DNA from: Roseococcus sp. SYP-B2431
GTDB lineage: Bacteria > Pseudomonadota > Alphaproteobacteria > Acetobacterales > Acetobacteraceae
NCBI RefSeq assembly: GCF_004336745.1
Contig: NZ_SJXD01000022.1
Location: 434,001 to 498,000 of the forward strand
Reading direction: 5' to 3'
Length of the DNA stretch: 64,000 bases
Made by a program: the position numbers and the translations under genes. The notes beneath the pieces were generated by a model. It was not told the origin of the DNA. It saw only the letters and a program-made list of their open reading frames with translations, and searched no databases. Positions 28,647 to 35,989 of this stretch are shown one piece after another. Position 1 is the first letter of the stretch, and each line of letters begins with the position of its first letter.

Positions 28647-28826
28647 CTACTCGCCTTTCTTCGCCTTCGGCTCGCCCTCTGGCTTGTGCCGCGCGATCGC
28701 GGCCAGCTTCTCACGGAACGCGGCTTCGGACTCGTCCGCGCCTAGAGCGCGGGCGGCTTCGGCGAACCGCTCAACTTGAGCTGGCGCCCTGTCGCTTGGC
28801 GAGTGTGTAACCTTTTTTCGAGTCAT
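28647..28826 (-). CDS. 59-residue protein overlapping the AlbA/Schlafen gene (IS cargo)
   Basis: Begins MTRKKVTHSPSDRAPAQ and continues ERFAEAARALGADESEAAF, then REKLAAIARHKPEGEPKAKK, a helical, charged protein with a Lys-rich end. The start region overlaps the last 56 bp of the AlbA_2-type gene in another frame. Codon use is coherent and from memory similar short proteins (EAARxLGxDExE motif) occur widely in alphaproteobacterial plasmids and phages. GCGGAAA precedes the ATG. Function unknown. Confidence 0.6.
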   Translation of the reverse strand: MTRKKVTHSPSDRAPAQVERFAEAARALGADESEAAFREKLAAIARHKPEGEPKAKKGE

Positions 28827-30333
28827 GCTTTTTCCGCCCCGCGGTGGAGATTACCAGAATTCCTCTGTGCACTAGTCCCAGAACGAACTTTTGAGCAGTT
28901 GGCCAAGATCTACCAGTTATGAGGGATGCTGTGGTAATGTTTATATTCGGTGCCACAACCAGGAAGTCCAAAATCTGCTTTTCTTCATCGGACATGGCAT
29001 GATATTCAGTGGCGCTGATGCCGAACATATTTTCGGAAGTATTATCATAGCGTCGAAAGGCGACATTATTTTCCAATACAACGTGAACTTGGTGGATTTG
29101 AGCTTCAATCTGTCTGAACCGAGGCTCCGGCAGCCCAGCTGCGCGCATAGCATTGCGCATACGCCGAGTTCCTTCGAAACCATTGAACGTCAATTCTAGA
29201 TGCATCATCGCTTCCATGAGATATGGATTGCGTGGGTTATGAGCATCGTAAACTGTCTGAGCAGTAGTAGGCGGCACAAAACCACCGGGACTTTCAACTA
29301 CAAAATGATCGTCGAAGATTTTAACAAATATATTCTGAGTTCTTAGGTTATATGACCGATGCGCAACGGCATTCACTATCGCTTCAAACCACACCTCTTC
29401 TGGGTATTCTTGTTGAATAATTAGGCGTCCTGTCGCGTCATAACGCTGGAAAGATCGCATCTGAGATGCGATGACAGATTTTGCATGGAAAAGAATTTTA
29501 GCTATATTCCCATCAACATATTCAGAGAATACACGGTTCAGTTCGGTGCCGAATTTCTCTTCCGTCCCATCGTACTTAATTACTCTTATGCGCGCGCCGG
29601 GGATAATCTCCCTAGGATCATTCCCAAAAAGAAGTGCGCAAGCTAAGTTAGGCTGAAAGATATTATCAACGCGCTTTCCCAGCTTTGCTAGCTCTAGAAT
29701 TTCCGCAATAGATTTTTGCTGTTGAAACTTGCGTGTCGTGCTGAAAATTTTACAAAACTTCTGAACCTCAGGCATATCGAAGTCAGCCGGAAATCGAAGG
29801 CCAACGCCTTCAAGTTCGTGATGAATTTCCCGTTTTGCAATGCGGATTTCTCTCTTTACCACTTCATTTAATTCGCTGCGCTTATCTCCTTCTCTGATGA
29901 AAGCCTTTCCGGCAGTTGTTTCGACAAGTTTGTCAGCATGATATTTCACATAGAATATCAATAAATAATCATTCTCATCGCGGAAGTTTTTGACGGAGAT
30001 TTTCTTTGTTTCGAATTTGGCGTCAGGGCACATAATGCCGCAACTCTCCAAATCATTCAAATGACTTTCCTGACCTTTACAGCCAACGATGCGTCCTTGG
30101 TCGTCAATTCCAACTATAATTAATCCGCCGTGAGGCTGTGTGTTCGACCACATTGACAGATATTCTGCCAGAGACTTCGCTTGTACATTAGTGCTTTTTC
30201 GCTCGACTCTGCGGTCTTCAATGAAATGATGAATATTATCGCTATCGATCTGTTCAAAGATCTGCGCAGAGGTCCACAGCTGGACGAGCCCCGGGGGAGG
30301 CAGCCTCAGGAGAAGGGATAACTGCTCCGCCAT
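28771..30333 (-). CDS. AlbA_2/Schlafen-type putative DNA-binding protein (IS cargo)
   Basis: 520 residues. N-terminal AlbA_2 domain (about 35-160): VERKSTNVQAKSLAEYLSMW, GGLIIVGIDDQGRIVG. The middle and C-terminal parts match RecG-like/ATPase proteins that follow AlbA_2: FEAIVNAVAHRSYN, VESPGGFVPPTTA, HNPRNPYLMEAMMHL, EGTRRMRNAM, then a winged-helix end. Such proteins act as transcription regulators or in phage defence. The coding sequence is notably AT-rich and uses codons unlike the host genes, showing foreign origin. It lies 63 nt downstream of the transposase on the same strand and may be co-transcribed. Confidence 0.8.
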   Translation of the reverse strand: MAEQLSLLLRLPPPGLVQLWTSAQIFEQIDSDNIHHFIEDRRVERKSTNVQAKSLAEYLSMWSNTQPHGGLIIVGIDDQGRIVGCKGQESHLNDLESCGIMCPDAKFETKKISVKNFRDENDYLLIFYVKYHADKLVETTAGKAFIREGDKRSELNEVVKREIRIAKREIHHELEGVGLRFPADFDMPEVQKFCKIFSTTRKFQQQKSIAEILELAKLGKRVDNIFQPNLACALLFGNDPREIIPGARIRVIKYDGTEEKFGTELNRVFSEYVDGNIAKILFHAKSVIASQMRSFQRYDATGRLIIQQEYPEEVWFEAIVNAVAHRSYNLRTQNIFVKIFDDHFVVESPGGFVPPTTAQTVYDAHNPRNPYLMEAMMHLELTFNGFEGTRRMRNAMRAAGLPEPRFRQIEAQIHQVHVVLENNVAFRRYDNTSENMFGISATEYHAMSDEEKQILDFLVVAPNINITTASLITGRSWPTAQKFVLGLVHRGILVISTAGRKKHDSKKGYTLAKRQGASSS

Positions 30334-30396
30334 TTCACTCTCAACTCACTCTAAACCGCCTTTTAGACTGACACTAAAACGCAACGCGAGGCTCAT

Positions 30397-31329
30397 TTAC
30401 GCCGGATAAGCTGACCGGTAGGTCAGGCGCTTCCCAACGATGCCTTTGAGGGCTGTCACGGTGCGCTGCTCATCGTCCATACCCAGCTTCGCGCGGTTGC
30501 TGTAGCGGAAATCGAACTCCGCCACGTAGCGATGAAGGTGCTTCTTGGAGCAGTGCTGGTAGATGCCCTTCATGCCGCGCTTGAAGATGGAGAAAGCGCC
30601 TTCGATCGTGTTGGTGTGGATTGTCGGATTGCTGCGGCTGACGTACTCGCCGGCCGTGTGACGCGTGAACTCATGGCTCGCGAAATGCGCGCCAATGCCG
30701 CGATAGTAGGGCGCCTCATCGGTCATGATGTGCGCCTCGGCCGCGATGTTCGCCTTGAGGATCGCGGCAACGTCCGTCGCCTTAAGGCTGTCCACCACCA
30801 TGGATTGCTTGCGGCCCGTGGTGCGGTCCACCAGGGACAGCACCTTGTGCTTATGACCGACGCCGCGAACCTTCTTGTCGCCATGCGGCTTGATGCTGCG
30901 ATCCGTGCCGATGAACGTCTCGTCCACTTCAACGATGCCGCCGCCAGAACCGAACGGCGCGAGGTCGCCGGAGCGCATCGCCTCGCGAATGCGATGGCTC
31001 ATGAACCAAGCGGTCCGGTACTGCACGTCCAGCACGCGCATGAGCTGGTGGCTGCTGATGCCCTTCTTGCTGGAGCACATCAGGAAAACTGCCTGGAGCC
31101 AAAGGTTCAGCGGCACGTGGCTCGCCTCGAAAACCGTACCCACCGTGACCGTGAATTGGCGCTTGCAGGGCCCGCAGCGATACAGGCCGGCACGACCACC
31201 CTTAACCGCCGTGATGCGCTCCTTGCCAGCGCAGCGCGGGCACACAGGACCAGCCGGCCAAAGGGTCCGCTCAAGCTCCACGCGGGCCGCGTCGGCATCG
31301 TGGAAGTAGGGGGCGGAAAGGACGGACAT
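30397..31329 (-). CDS. IS1595-family (ISXO2-like) transposase
   Basis: 310 residues from ATG 31329, which has AAGGAG 8 nt upstream; the longer frame from 31350 is less likely. N-terminal zinc ribbon CPRC...CGPC (about 26-50), helical domain, and the DDE-type catalytic core: VEVDETFIG, MTDEAPYY and NTIEGAFSIFKRG with the Asn/Glu region. Length and motifs are complete, with no frameshift, so it is probably active. Its 5' end lies 62 bp inside the right terminus. Confidence 0.95.
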   Translation of the reverse strand: MSVLSAPYFHDADAARVELERTLWPAGPVCPRCAGKERITAVKGGRAGLYRCGPCKRQFTVTVGTVFEASHVPLNLWLQAVFLMCSSKKGISSHQLMRVLDVQYRTAWFMSHRIREAMRSGDLAPFGSGGGIVEVDETFIGTDRSIKPHGDKKVRGVGHKHKVLSLVDRTTGRKQSMVVDSLKATDVAAILKANIAAEAHIMTDEAPYYRGIGAHFASHEFTRHTAGEYVSRSNPTIHTNTIEGAFSIFKRGMKGIYQHCSKKHLHRYVAEFDFRYSNRAKLGMDDEQRTVTALKGIVGKRLTYRSAYPA

Positions 31330-31366
31330 GGGGGCTTCTCCTTGCCCCATTCCTATGCGGTCATGG

Positions 31367-31391
31367 CGTGTTTGTCAAATGCATAATCGCC
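31367..31391 (-). repeat. right terminal inverted repeat of the IS1595-family element
   Basis: Complement of the left terminus with 22 of 25 matches; on the plus strand it ends TGCATAATCGCC. Followed immediately by the second 9-bp target duplication at 31392-31400. Confidence 0.88.
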
Positions 31392-31400
31392 ATTTGTAAT
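31392..31400 (+). repeat. 9-bp target-site duplication, right copy
   Basis: ATTTGTAAT, identical to 27508-27516. The following CCCTGG is the complement of the CCAGGG that precedes the left copy, so the insertion split a hairpin-forming palindrome. Confidence 0.85.
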
Positions 31401-31440
31401 CCCTGGTGGGGGAGCGCGAGGGGGCGAAGCCCTCTCGCAT

Positions 31441-32775
31441 TCATCGCCTGGACAGACTGGCCACGCCCGACATCACCGCCAGCACCGAGCCGCAGAGAAA
31501 GGCCAGCCAAGGCCCCGCCAGGGTGAAGCAGGCGGCCGCCACGGTCGCGCCGAAGGCCTGGCCCAGCACCCGCGCCGTGGATTGCAGCCCGCCCGCGCCA
31601 CCGGCCCGTGCGCGGGGCGCGTTCACGATGATCGCTCGGTTGTTCGGCGCCTGGAAGAAGCCGAAGCCGATGCCGGCCAGCAGCAGGGTCGGGCAGATCA
31701 GCTCCGGCCGCTCCGGCGGCAGCAAGGCCAGCAGCACCATCGCGCAGGCGAGCATCCCGCCCCCGATGGCGCAGGGAATGGCCGAGGGCAGCCGGTCCGA
31801 CAGCCGCCCGGCGATGGGCGCCAGCAGCCCGATCGCGATCGGGTAGGGCGTGATGATCAGCCCGATCTGCACCGGGGTGAATCCCGCCGCGGACAGGTGG
31901 AAGGGCATGTTGATCGCGACCAGGATATGCACCGCGAACATGCAGCTGGACGCGACCACTGCGAGGCGGATCGGCCGGACGCGCAGGAGGTCGAGCGGCA
32001 GCAGCGGCGTCTGGCGCGACATCTCCCGCCAGACCAGCGCCGCGCCGCAGACGATGCCCGAGACCAGCAGCATCGCGCCGGCGGAAGGCCGGTGCAGCAG
32101 CAGGTCGAGCCCGAGGAAGGCGAGGCCGAAGGCGGCCAGGTTGAGGGCCGCGGAGAGGATATCGAAGGGACGCCGGTGCGGCGGGACGTCGGGCAGGTGC
32201 CGCACGCCGAAGACCAGCGCCGCGATGCCAATCGGCACATGCGCCGCGAAGACGAAGGGCCAGGGCGCCACGGCCAGCACCGCCGCGCCGATCGACGGCC
32301 CCGCGGCCGAGCAGAGCGCCACGACCATCGCATTGTTGCCGATGGCCCGGCCCAGATGCGACGCCGGGTGGCTGTGACGGATCAGCGCGGAGAGCAGGCT
32401 CATCACCGCCGCCGCCCCGAACCCCTGGACCACCCGCGTCGCCAGCAGCACGCCGAAGCTCGGCGCCAGCGCGGAGCCGATCGCGCCGACGAGGAAGAGC
32501 GACAGGCCGAAGCTCCAGACGCGCCTGAAGCCCAGGATCTCGCCCAGCGAGGAGAAGGGGATCAGCATCCCCACCACGGTGATCTGGAATGCGTTGACCA
32601 CCCAGATCACCTCGGCCGGCGTCAGTTCCAGCGAGCGCGCGGCCGAAGGCAGCGCGATATTGACCATGCTCGCATCAAGCACCGCGATGGCGATGCCGGC
32701 GCCCATGCAGAGCGTGGCATAGGTCCGGCGCGGCTGCGGCAGACCATCGGCTTCGGCCCTGGCCGATTCGGACAT
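31441..32775 (-). CDS. MFS transporter, DHA2-like drug exporter
   Basis: 444 residues with about 14 helices, typical of the DHA2 multidrug:H+ antiporter group: ASMVNIALPSAARSL in helix 1, WVVNAFQITVVGMLIPF in helix 2, LGFRRVWSFGLSLFL and VQGFGAAAVMSLLSALI. Cytoplasmic membrane exporter; substrates unknown. It lies 50 bp beyond the right end of the IS element and is convergent with ureG. Divergent promoter region is not needed since nthA upstream is on the same strand, 171 bp away. Confidence 0.87.
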   Translation of the reverse strand: MSESARAEADGLPQPRRTYATLCMGAGIAIAVLDASMVNIALPSAARSLELTPAEVIWVVNAFQITVVGMLIPFSSLGEILGFRRVWSFGLSLFLVGAIGSALAPSFGVLLATRVVQGFGAAAVMSLLSALIRHSHPASHLGRAIGNNAMVVALCSAAGPSIGAAVLAVAPWPFVFAAHVPIGIAALVFGVRHLPDVPPHRRPFDILSAALNLAAFGLAFLGLDLLLHRPSAGAMLLVSGIVCGAALVWREMSRQTPLLPLDLLRVRPIRLAVVASSCMFAVHILVAINMPFHLSAAGFTPVQIGLIITPYPIAIGLLAPIAGRLSDRLPSAIPCAIGGGMLACAMVLLALLPPERPELICPTLLLAGIGFGFFQAPNNRAIIVNAPRARAGGAGGLQSTARVLGQAFGATVAAACFTLAGPWLAFLCGSVLAVMSGVASLSRR

Positions 32776-32840
32776 TCTAAGCCTTGGCCCCGCTGCGAGA
32801 ATTCATGACCCCGGATCACGACGGGTTCGGGTTCGCTCAC

Positions 32841-32872
32841 GGGTCATGATCCGGTCTTCCGCCCTGGCGCGC
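32841..32872 (-). repeat. 32-bp dispersed repeat, copy 2
   Basis: On the minus strand it reads GCGCGCCAGG, GCGGAAGACC, GGATCATGACCC: the same block as at 9861-9892 with three substitutions. Here the palindrome is imperfect, but TCATGACCC at 32803-32811 offers a partner for a longer stem. It lies between nthA and the MFS gene on the minus strand. Confidence 0.6.
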
Positions 32873-32946
32873 GGGCCGCGTCGCCGCGCGCCGAAGTCAC
32901 CGCGAGACGCCTCCGGGGGAAACGGCCGCCGCCTCAGCCCGGCGGA

Positions 32947-33555
32947 TCACGCGGCGCGCGAGGCCTTTCCGCCGGCATCCGGCAGCGAGACGCCCACGAG
33001 GTGGTCGCGCGTGACGAGCGCCGTGAGCTGGTCCTCGGTCCAGCCCTCGGTGCCCTCGGGGCGCATCGGCAGGACCATCCAGCGGAAGTCCGCCGTGCTG
33101 TCCACGACGCGCACCTGGATGCCGGCCGGCAGCACCGTGCCGAACTCGGCCAGCACGGCGCGCGGCTCGCGCACGGCGCGGCTGCGGTAGGCCGCCGATT
33201 TGTACCAGTGGGGCGGATAGCCGATGATCGCGCGCGGGTAGCAGCTGCACAGGGTGCAGACGACGAGGTGGTGCACCTTCGCCGTGTCCTCCAGCACGCC
33301 CAGCGGCGGATTGCCACGCATGGAGATCCCCATGGCTTCGGCGGCGGCGGTGCCGTCGCGGAGCAGCAGGGCGCGCCATTCCGGATCGGTCCAGGCGCGC
33401 GCGACCATGCGGGCGCCGGTCATCGGATTGGCGCGGTCGGCGGAGGCCTGCTTCTGGGCGATCTCCTCCTCGCTGACGATGCCGCGGCGCTTCAGCGCGG
33501 TCACCAGCTTGTCGAGCAGGGCGAGGCTTTCGGCACGGGGGGGTTGGGTGGCCAT
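32947..33555 (-). CDS. nthA: nitrile hydratase alpha subunit, cobalt type
   Basis: 202 residues carrying the metal claw VCTLCSC (C100, T101, C103, S104, C105). Thr at the second place marks the Co(III) type; Fe enzymes have Ser. Converts nitriles to amides, or in the related thiocyanate hydrolase gamma chain hydrolyses thiocyanate. WDPEW-like and GTVLPAGIQVRVVDSTADFR regions are conserved. Its ATG overlaps the stop of the beta-C gene (TAATG). The usual cobalt chaperone/activator gene is not found downstream within the window. Confidence 0.92.
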   Translation of the reverse strand: MATQPPRAESLALLDKLVTALKRRGIVSEEEIAQKQASADRANPMTGARMVARAWTDPEWRALLLRDGTAAAEAMGISMRGNPPLGVLEDTAKVHHLVVCTLCSCYPRAIIGYPPHWYKSAAYRSRAVREPRAVLAEFGTVLPAGIQVRVVDSTADFRWMVLPMRPEGTEGWTEDQLTALVTRDHLVGVSLPDAGGKASRAA

Positions 33556-33866
33556 TACGCTTCCTCCAGCCAGTGTTCGAAGAGCTCGATGAGCAGGGTG
33601 TCGCCTTGCTGGCCCTCGCCCCAGACGGGCGGCTGGTCGAACAGCACGTGGTAGAGCACGCGCGGCTCGGCCGGCCGGTTGAAGGCGATGTCCTCGGGGT
33701 TCGGGAAGGTGCCCAGCACGCGCTCCACGCGGCCGATGCGGCCGCGCGCGTAATGCGGGGTCCGCAGGTGCAGGCGCGCCACCTGCTCCGGCTTCGAATC
33801 CTTCACGCGCACGGCCTGGCCCGCCGAGAAGCGCGCCGAGCCGACCTCTCTGGCGCCGAGGCTCAC
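33555..33866 (-). CDS. nitrile hydratase beta, C-terminal (SH3-like) half as separate gene
   Basis: 103 residues: ARFSAGQAVRVKDSKPEQVA, THYARGRIG-type HYARGRIGRVERVLGTF, then EPRVLYHVLFDQPPVWGEG, which is the barrel domain of NHase beta. GTG 33866 overlaps the stop of the N-terminal-half gene as GTGA, and its own stop overlaps nthA. In ordinary NHase this is the C-terminus of a ~220-residue beta chain; here it is a separate protein, as in thiocyanate hydrolase and the toyocamycin nitrile hydratase. Confidence 0.85.
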   Translation of the reverse strand: MSLGAREVGSARFSAGQAVRVKDSKPEQVARLHLRTPHYARGRIGRVERVLGTFPNPEDIAFNRPAEPRVLYHVLFDQPPVWGEGQQGDTLLIELFEHWLEEA

Positions 33867-34165
33867 TGGAGATCCTCCCAGGACACGACGCCCTTGGCGA
33901 TCATGACCGCAGCCACGGCGCGCAGCCATTTCTCGTAATAGGTGAGGTCGAAATACTCGGCCTCGGGCAGGCTTTCGATGTTGAAGCGCTGCTCGTCGGT
34001 GGTGATCAAGCCGCGGTCGCGCAGCACCGCGCGCAGCGCATCCACCCGCTTGCCGAAATCGTCCGGCGGAGCGTTCTCGTCGGTCTCGACGGGCGTGCAG
34101 CGGAAGCGGGGGTTTCCGCCGAGATCGTGCTGCGCCGGGAAGGGCGCGAGGTTGGGCGTGTCCAT
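33863..34165 (-). CDS. nitrile hydratase beta, N-terminal half as separate gene
   Basis: 100 residues, helical: FRCTPVETDENAPPDDFGKR, VDALRAVLRDRGLITTDEQR, YFDLTYYEKWLRAVAAVMIAKG, which matches the helical domain that in NHase beta contacts alpha. No catalytic residues. The start codon at 34165 lies in a perfect 12-bp hairpin and has no Shine-Dalgarno. It is 42 nt downstream of the wza-like gene on the same strand, so read-through from capsule-export genes is possible. Confidence 0.82.
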   Translation of the reverse strand: MDTPNLAPFPAQHDLGGNPRFRCTPVETDENAPPDDFGKRVDALRAVLRDRGLITTDEQRFNIESLPEAEYFDLTYYEKWLRAVAAVMIAKGVVSWEDLQ

Positions 34166-34189
34166 GCGGCGAGGCTACGCCGCATGGAC
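34160..34189 (-). promoter_or_regulatory. hairpin over the start codon of the split nitrile hydratase operon
   Basis: Perfect 12-bp inverted repeat GTCCATGCGGCG / CGCCGCATGGAC with a 6-nt loop. In the minus-strand mRNA the 3' arm contains the ATG and second codon of the first NHase gene. It could be the wza-like transcript terminator, a translation block, or an operator. No T-tract follows. Confidence 0.5.
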
Positions 34190-34207
34190 AGGTCGGGGCA
34201 ACCTCGG

Positions 34208-35989
34208 TCAGTTCGTGAAGACGCGCGCCGCCAGGGCCGCCTGGAACAGCACCTGCATGATGTCCGTCGCGAGCTGGAGGTAGCGCCCGTCCAGCCGCGG
34301 CAGGGCGATGACCTCGTCGCCGGGCCGCAGCGGCGCGCTCGGATCGAGCACCACCTCGCCCGAAGCCCGGCGGATCATGATGTTGCTCAGGCTGCCGCGC
34401 GCGGTCAGCCCGCCGGCCTCGCTCACGAGCCGCTCCACCGTCATCCCGGGGCGCCAGACGACGGCGCGCGGCGAGCCGATCTCGCCCGCCACCAGGATGG
34501 TGTCGCGCCGCTCGGGGATGACGACGGTGTCGCCGTCCAGGAGGCGGACGCCGGAGCACTGGCCGTTGCTGAAGACCACGACGCGGCCCTCGGGCTGGAT
34601 GCGCCGGGCGCGCTGCAGGTAGGTCGAGACCATGCTGGCCTCGGCGGAGCGGATGGCGGCCACGCCCTGGGTCGGCGAGACGGTGAGGAAGAGGGCGCGC
34701 TCGAGCCGGTCGGCCGCCTCGTTCAGCGACCGCGTCTGCTGCGCCGCGACGCTCGGCCGCAGCAGGTAGATGCTGGAGGTGTCCGCGAGGACCGGATCGA
34801 CCGCGATGTAGTCGAGCAGGTCGCAGAGCTGCACGTCCCGGTCGACGACCAGCACGGAGGGGCCGATGCGGCTGCCTTCCACCGACACCTGAACCGTCTG
34901 CGCGGGCCGGTCCGTGATGAAGGTCACGACGTCCTGGTCGCCGAGCGTGATGCCCGGCAGCTCGGCCAGGGTCGCGTAGCGCGAATAGGGCCGCCCGCCC
35001 CGGCTGCCCTGGATGACCGCGTTCGTGGCGCTCGGCAGCGGGCGCGCATATTCGATGATCTCCCGCCCGCTCATCACGCGGTTGGGCACTTCGAAGAGGA
35101 AGTTGTTGCGCACGGCGCCGCTGGCGCCCACGAGCGCGCGCTGCCGGCCGACGACCAGCGTGTCGCCCTCCTGCATGCGGATGGCCGGGAGGCGGCCGTC
35201 CAGCAGGAAGTTGTAGAGGTCGACATTCACCACCTGGCGGCCGCCGCGGAGGAGCCAGATCTCCCGGTAGCTGCCGCGCGAGGGATCCACGCCGCCCGCG
35301 CGCACCAGGAAGTCGAGCGCGCTGTCCGAAGCGCTCCCGGCGAAGCGGCCCGGCGTGCGCACGAATCCCGTCACGAAGACGCCGATCCGCTGGGTGGACA
35401 GCAGCACCGAATAGACCTGGACCTGCTGGTTGTAGACGCGGCCCACCTCGGCCTGCACGCGGGATTGCAGGTCGCCCGACCGGGTGCCGGCCAGGGCGAT
35501 CGGGCCGAGATTGGGGATGAAGAAGTTGCCCGAGGGATCGACGACGCCGGTGGCCTCGGAATCCATCGCGCCCCAGACGCGGACGGAGAGCCGGTCGCCC
35601 GGCGCGATGATGTAGTTCGGGTTGACCGCTTCCGAGGTCGTGTCCGCGGCCCGCGTGAAGAGCGCCGCGCCGAAGACGGCCGTGGGCCTGCCGGCCGTGC
35701 GGATGCCGGCCTCGCCGAGGGGCGTCACGACGGTGGCGCCCGCCTCCGCCTCGGTGGTCGAGCCGAGGCGGTTCGTGCCGGGATCGCCCGGGGTCGATGC
35801 CGTCGCGCCGCCGCCCGAGGAGGCGGGAGGGACCGCCGGCGCCGTATTGCCGCCCAGCCCCATGGAGCGCAGGCCCAGGACGTTCTGCGCCTGCGCGCCC
35901 CTGGCGCCGATCAGGCCGGAGGCTGCCAGGACAGGGGCTGCCAGGACAAAGGCCGTCAGGGCGGCCCGAAGAAGCGTGTCAGCGCGCAT
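34208..35989 (-). CDS. polysaccharide export outer-membrane protein (Wza/KpsD-like)
   Basis: 593 residues with a Sec signal (about 1-34, cleavage near AQAQ), a Poly_export domain beginning YIIAPGDRLSVRVWGAM, FFIPNLGPIALAGT, and repeated SLBB domains (LVRAGGVDPSRGSYREIWLL; LVSEAGGLTARGSLSNIMIRR). Longer than Wza (about 380) and close to KpsD (about 560). Forms the outer-membrane exit pore for capsule. The gene overlaps the upstream inner-membrane component by 11 nt. Confidence 0.9.
   Translation of the reverse strand: MRADTLLRAALTAFVLAAPVLAASGLIGARGAQAQNVLGLRSMGLGGNTAPAVPPASSGGGATASTPGDPGTNRLGSTTEAEAGATVVTPLGEAGIRTAGRPTAVFGAALFTRAADTTSEAVNPNYIIAPGDRLSVRVWGAMDSEATGVVDPSGNFFIPNLGPIALAGTRSGDLQSRVQAEVGRVYNQQVQVYSVLLSTQRIGVFVTGFVRTPGRFAGSASDSALDFLVRAGGVDPSRGSYREIWLLRGGRQVVNVDLYNFLLDGRLPAIRMQEGDTLVVGRQRALVGASGAVRNNFLFEVPNRVMSGREIIEYARPLPSATNAVIQGSRGGRPYSRYATLAELPGITLGDQDVVTFITDRPAQTVQVSVEGSRIGPSVLVVDRDVQLCDLLDYIAVDPVLADTSSIYLLRPSVAAQQTRSLNEAADRLERALFLTVSPTQGVAAIRSAEASMVSTYLQRARRIQPEGRVVVFSNGQCSGVRLLDGDTVVIPERRDTILVAGEIGSPRAVVWRPGMTVERLVSEAGGLTARGSLSNIMIRRASGEVVLDPSAPLRPGDEVIALPRLDGRYLQLATDIMQVLFQAALAARVFTN

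Larger units (their letters stand above)
27517..31391. mobile_element. IS1595-family element with four cargo genes
   Basis: 3,875-bp unit bounded by 25-bp imperfect inverted termini and a 9-bp direct duplication. It carries an ISXO2-like DDE transposase at its right end and, inside, a small N6-adenine-type methyltransferase, a 105-residue protein, a 59-residue protein and an AlbA_2/Schlafen-type protein. The cargo is clearly richer in A+T than the host DNA, especially 28.8-30.4 kb. Passenger genes are known from some IS1595-family groups; this particular set is not one I recognise. The element looks intact and the termini are well preserved, so the insertion is probably recent. Confidence 0.9.
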
